Shown in pieces: positions 61,189-64,000 of a stretch of DNA of 64,000 nucleotides; positions within the stretch are counted from its first letter, which is position 1; each line of letters opens with the position of its first letter. Source of the DNA: Martinezella dioscoreae (lineage in GTDB: Bacteria > Pseudomonadota > Alphaproteobacteria > Rhizobiales > Rhizobiaceae); NCBI RefSeq assembly GCF_009176305.1, contig NZ_BLAJ01000006.1:174930-238929 (forward strand). The letters run 5' to 3'. The notes below the pieces were generated by a model, which searched no databases, had not been told where the DNA came from, and saw nothing but the letters and a program-made list of their open reading frames with translations. A program made the position numbers and the translations under genes.

Positions 61189-62517
61189 ATGAGCTACCAC
61201 AATCCGCACACGCCGCCTCGCAAGTCCGCTACCTTCGACGATCATACGCTCGCCGAAATCCGCCGCGCGGCGGCGACAGGCATTTACGATATTCGCGGCG
61301 CCGGCACCAAGCGCAAGGTGCCGCATTTCGATGATCTACTGTTCCTCGGCGCGTCGATATCGCGCTATCCGCTCGAAGGCTATCGCGAGAAGTGCGATAC
61401 GACCGTCGTCCTCGGCAGCCGTTTCGCCAAGAAGCCGATCACGCTGAAGACCCCGATCACTATTGCCGGCATGAGCTTCGGCGCGCTTTCCGGCAATGCC
61501 AAGGAAGCACTTGGCCGCGGCGCTACGATCGCAGGCACGTCGACGACGACAGGCGACGGCGGCATGACGGACGAGGAGCGCGGCCATTCGCAGACGCTGG
61601 TCTATCAGTACCTCCCGTCGCGCTACGGTATGAACCCTAGGGATCTGCGCCGCGCCGATGCGATCGAAGTCGTTGTGGGCCAAGGCGCCAAGCCCGGCGG
61701 CGGCGGCATGCTGCTCGGCCAGAAGATTTCCGATCGCGTCGCCAATATGCGCAATCTTCCGAAGGGCATCGATCAGCGTTCGGCCTGCCGCCATCCGGAT
61801 TGGACCGGTCCGGACGATCTCGAAATCAAGATCATGGAGCTGCGCGAGATCACCGATTGGGAAAAGCCGATCTACGTGAAGGTCGGCGGTGCGCGCCCCT
61901 ATTACGATACGGCTCTTGCGGTCAAGGCCGGTGCCGACGTCGTCGTGCTTGACGGCATGCAGGGCGGCACCGCTGCGACGCAGGATGTCTTCATCGAGAA
62001 TGTCGGCATGCCGACGCTTGCCTGTATCCGCCCCGCAGTCCAGGCACTGCAGGATCTCGGCATGCATCGCAAGGTGCAGCTGATCATTTCAGGCGGCATT
62101 CGTTCTGGTGCCGATGTGGCCAAGGCCTTGGCGCTTGGTGCGGATGCAGTTGCCATCGGTACGGCGGCGCTGGTTGCGATCGGCGACAACGATCCCAAAT
62201 GGGAAGAAGAATATCAGAAGCTCGGCACGACGGCTGGCGCCTATGACGACTGGCACGAGGGCAAGGACCCAGCCGGTATCACGACCCAGGATCCTGAGCT
62301 CGCAAGCCGGCTCGACCCCATTGCAGCCGGCCGGCGCCTTGCCAATTATCTCAAGGTGATGACGCTGGAAGCGCAGACGATCGCGCGTGCTTGCGGCAAG
62401 AATCACCTGCACAACCTGGAGCCGGAGGATCTCTGTGCGCTGACGATGGAGGCCGCCGCCATGGCGCAGATTCCGCTCGCCGGCACCAATTGGTACCCGG
62501 GCAAGGGAGGCTTTTAA
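61189..62517 (+). CDS. glxD: FMN-binding glutamate synthase domain protein (GlxD; MgsC-like)
   Basis: Subunit of 442 residues equal to the FMN/iron-sulfur barrel of glutamate synthase. It shows PITIAGMSFGALSGNAKEAL, GGMTDEERGHSQTLVYQ, GQGAKPGGGGMLLGQK, IYVKVGGARPYYDTALAV and the phosphate-binding IISGGIRSGADVAKALALGA. With GlxB and GlxC it rebuilds a split glutamate-synthase-like enzyme that could add ammonia or methylamine to 2-oxoglutarate-derived intermediates. It starts 15 bases after glxC. Confidence 0.95.
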   Translation: MSYHNPHTPPRKSATFDDHTLAEIRRAAATGIYDIRGAGTKRKVPHFDDLLFLGASISRYPLEGYREKCDTTVVLGSRFAKKPITLKTPITIAGMSFGALSGNAKEALGRGATIAGTSTTTGDGGMTDEERGHSQTLVYQYLPSRYGMNPRDLRRADAIEVVVGQGAKPGGGGMLLGQKISDRVANMRNLPKGIDQRSACRHPDWTGPDDLEIKIMELREITDWEKPIYVKVGGARPYYDTALAVKAGADVVVLDGMQGGTAATQDVFIENVGMPTLACIRPAVQALQDLGMHRKVQLIISGGIRSGADVAKALALGADAVAIGTAALVAIGDNDPKWEEEYQKLGTTAGAYDDWHEGKDPAGITTQDPELASRLDPIAAGRRLANYLKVMTLEAQTIARACGKNHLHNLEPEDLCALTMEAAAMAQIPLAGTNWYPGKGGF

Positions 62518-62522
62518 AATAC

Positions 62523-62546
62523 CGGCCGGACCGAGAGGTCCGGCCG
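62523..62546 (+). promoter_or_regulatory. GNRA-capped hairpin between glxD and glnT
   Basis: A perfect 10-bp stem (CGGCCGGACC and GGTCCGGCCG) is closed by a GAGA tetraloop, six bases after the glxD stop. No T-run follows. It may tune glnT expression or block 3' decay of the glxBCD message. Confidence 0.65.
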
Positions 62547-62594
62547 CTGCATGCATCATCGAAGTGTCTCGAAGAAATCCAAAGGGGAACGAGA

Positions 62595-63902
62595 ATGACA
62601 CTGGATCTTGCTGCCTTTGCAAAGGACAAAGGCATCAAATATTTCATGATCAGTTATACGGATCTTTTTTCCGGCCAGCGTGCCAAGCTGGTGCCGGCGC
62701 AGGCGATTGCCGGGATGCAGGAGGAGGGTGCCGGCTTTGCCGGTTTTGCCACCTGGCTCGACATGACGCCCGCCCATCCCGATCTTTTTGCCGTACCCGA
62801 TGCCTCCTCCGTTATCCAGCTCCCGTGGAAGAAGGATGTTGCCTGGGTCGCGGCCGATTGCATGATGGAGGGTGAGCTGGTCGCCCAGGCGCCGCGCAAC
62901 GTGCTGAAGAAGCTCGTGAAGGAAGCGGAAGCCGCGGGCAAGCGCGTCAAGACCGGCGTCGAGGCCGAATTCTTCCTGATCACCGCCGATGGCGCCAAGA
63001 TATCGGATGAATACGACACGGCTGAAAAGCCTTGCTATGACCAGCAGGCTGTCATGCGGCGATATGACGTCATCTCCGAGATCTGCGACTATATGCTGGA
63101 GCTTGGCTGGGGCGCCTATCAGAACGACCATGAGGATGCCAACGGCCAGTTCGAGATGAACTGGGAATTCGACGACGCCCTGAAGACGGCGGACAAGCAC
63201 TCCTTCTTCAAATTCATGGTCAAATCGATCGCCGAAAAGCATGGCCTCAGGGCGACATTCATGCCGAAGCCTTTCAAGGGGCTGACGGGCAACGGCTGCC
63301 ATTGCCATATTTCCGTATGGAGTAATGATGGCAGGACCAATGTCTTTGCCGACAGGGAGGCCGCATTCGGCTTGTCGGCCGAGGGCAAGCATTTCCTCGG
63401 TGGCATCATGAAGCATGCCTCGTCGCTGGCGGCCATCACCAATCCCACCGTTAATTCCTACAAGCGCATCAATGCGCCGCGCACCACGTCGGGTGCCACC
63501 TGGTCTCCCAATACCGTGACATGGACCGGCAACAACCGCACCCATATGGTGCGCGTGCCTGGTCCCGGCCGCTTTGAGCTGCGCCTGCCCGATGGTGCCG
63601 TCAATCCCTACCTGCTGCAGGCCGTCATCATCGCTGCCGGCCTCGATGGCCTACGCAGCATGGCCGATCCCGGGCCTCATCACGATATCGACATGTATGC
63701 GGAGGGTCATCTCGTGAAGAATGCGCCGCGACTGCCGCTCAATCTGCTCGATGCGCTGCGTGCCTATGACGAGGACGAGGGGCTGAAGCAGGCGATCGGT
63801 TCGGAATTCTCCGAAGCCTATCTGAAGCTCAAGCATCAGGAGTGGAACGCCTACTGCTCGCACTTCACGCAGTGGGAGCGCGACAGCACGCTCGATATCT
63901 GA
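62595..63902 (+). CDS. glnT: GlnT-type glutamine synthetase (possibly gamma-glutamylmethylamide synthetase)
   Basis: GlnA-superfamily ligase of 435 residues. ATG 62595 follows AAAGGGGAACGAG. It keeps the metal/glutamate motifs GVEAEFFL and NDHEDANGQFEMNW, the ATP-site region GNGCHCHISVW, and RVPGPGRFELRLPDGAVNPY. No adenylylation-tyrosine loop of GSI is evident. Rhizobial GlnT has been described as a third, weak glutamine synthetase; close relatives are GmaS, which joins methylamine to glutamate. Adjacent glxBCD and soxBDAG favour a methylamine-linked role here. Confidence 0.92.
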   Translation: MTLDLAAFAKDKGIKYFMISYTDLFSGQRAKLVPAQAIAGMQEEGAGFAGFATWLDMTPAHPDLFAVPDASSVIQLPWKKDVAWVAADCMMEGELVAQAPRNVLKKLVKEAEAAGKRVKTGVEAEFFLITADGAKISDEYDTAEKPCYDQQAVMRRYDVISEICDYMLELGWGAYQNDHEDANGQFEMNWEFDDALKTADKHSFFKFMVKSIAEKHGLRATFMPKPFKGLTGNGCHCHISVWSNDGRTNVFADREAAFGLSAEGKHFLGGIMKHASSLAAITNPTVNSYKRINAPRTTSGATWSPNTVTWTGNNRTHMVRVPGPGRFELRLPDGAVNPYLLQAVIIAAGLDGLRSMADPGPHHDIDMYAEGHLVKNAPRLPLNLLDALRAYDEDEGLKQAIGSEFSEAYLKLKHQEWNAYCSHFTQWERDSTLDI

Positions 63903-63935
63903 GTGCGTGGCGGCAAGATGCCCTTCAGGGCTCAG

Positions 63936-63960
63936 GCGCCGGGGTGCATTCCCCCGGCGC
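63936..63960 (+). terminator. Terminator hairpin after glnT
   Basis: Perfect 9-bp arms GCGCCGGGG and CCCCGGCGC close a 7-nt loop 33 bases past the glnT stop. A short AATTTT follows after a GC-rich gap, so it is a plausible end of the glxBCD-glnT operon. Confidence 0.7.
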
Positions 63961-64000
63961 GAGGGCGGAATTTTGGCTGCGGACGGCGGAGGAAGATCAG

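Overview
The window is high-GC DNA from an alphaproteobacterium, almost certainly a member of the Rhizobiaceae (Rhizobium, Agrobacterium or Sinorhizobium type). The sox/glx/glnT cluster at the right end, the beta-glucan-synthase-like operon in the middle, the many LysR/TetR/AraC/GlxA regulators and the sugar ABC operon fit that family. About 57 genes or gene remnants are supported, including three broken genes and two IS traces. No CRISPR array or rRNA was seen, and no tRNA is supported.

Layout. (1) 0.5-7.7 kb: a leftward carbohydrate operon (family 2 glycoside hydrolase, solute-binding protein, two permeases, no ATPase) opposed by a divergent LacI-family repressor, with a candidate operator between them. 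(2) 7.9-26 kb: a dense run of small regulator/enzyme pairs, mostly divergent: HxlR/quinone reductase, AraC/SDR, HxlR/azoreductase, XRE/ketopantoate reductase-like, TetR/TetX-like FAD monooxygenase, AraC (frameshifted)/SDR, LysR/NmrA. Several intervals carry a clear inverted repeat. An epoxide-hydrolase-like gene and an AraC gene are each broken by a single frameshift. (3) 26-38.8 kb: a surface/biofilm block. It has a type I secretion adaptor and ABC exporter, two glycine-rich repeat proteins that are likely cargo, a LuxR-type regulator, and a three-gene polysaccharide operon (membrane-fusion-like protein, family 2 glycosyltransferase, periplasmic glycosidase-like protein). The exporter ATPase has a degenerate signature motif and an Asp in place of the catalytic Glu. 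(4) 39-48 kb: more regulator/enzyme pairs (LysR/nitroreductase, TetR/amidase, TetR/alpha-beta hydrolase). The nitroreductase is cut in two by an IS110-family element whose ends can be placed to within 3 bases. (5) 48-52.4 kb: carbonic anhydrase plus SulP transporter, and a stand-alone FtsI-type penicillin-binding protein. (6) 52.6-63.9 kb: soxBDAG leftward, a GlxA-type regulator, an XRE-cupin regulator, then glxBCD-glnT rightward.

How the genes work together. Block 6 holds every catalytic part expected of an N-methylglutamate pathway: a GlnA-like ligase, a three-piece glutamate-synthase-like enzyme, and a four-subunit sarcosine-oxidase-like dehydrogenase. It may therefore serve methylamine or sarcosine nitrogen use rather than being two unrelated enzyme sets. 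Block 3 looks like one extracellular-matrix programme in which a beta-glucan-like polymer and repeat-rich proteins are exported side by side. Blocks 2 and 4 look like a reservoir of independently regulated detoxification or redox switches, some of them decaying.
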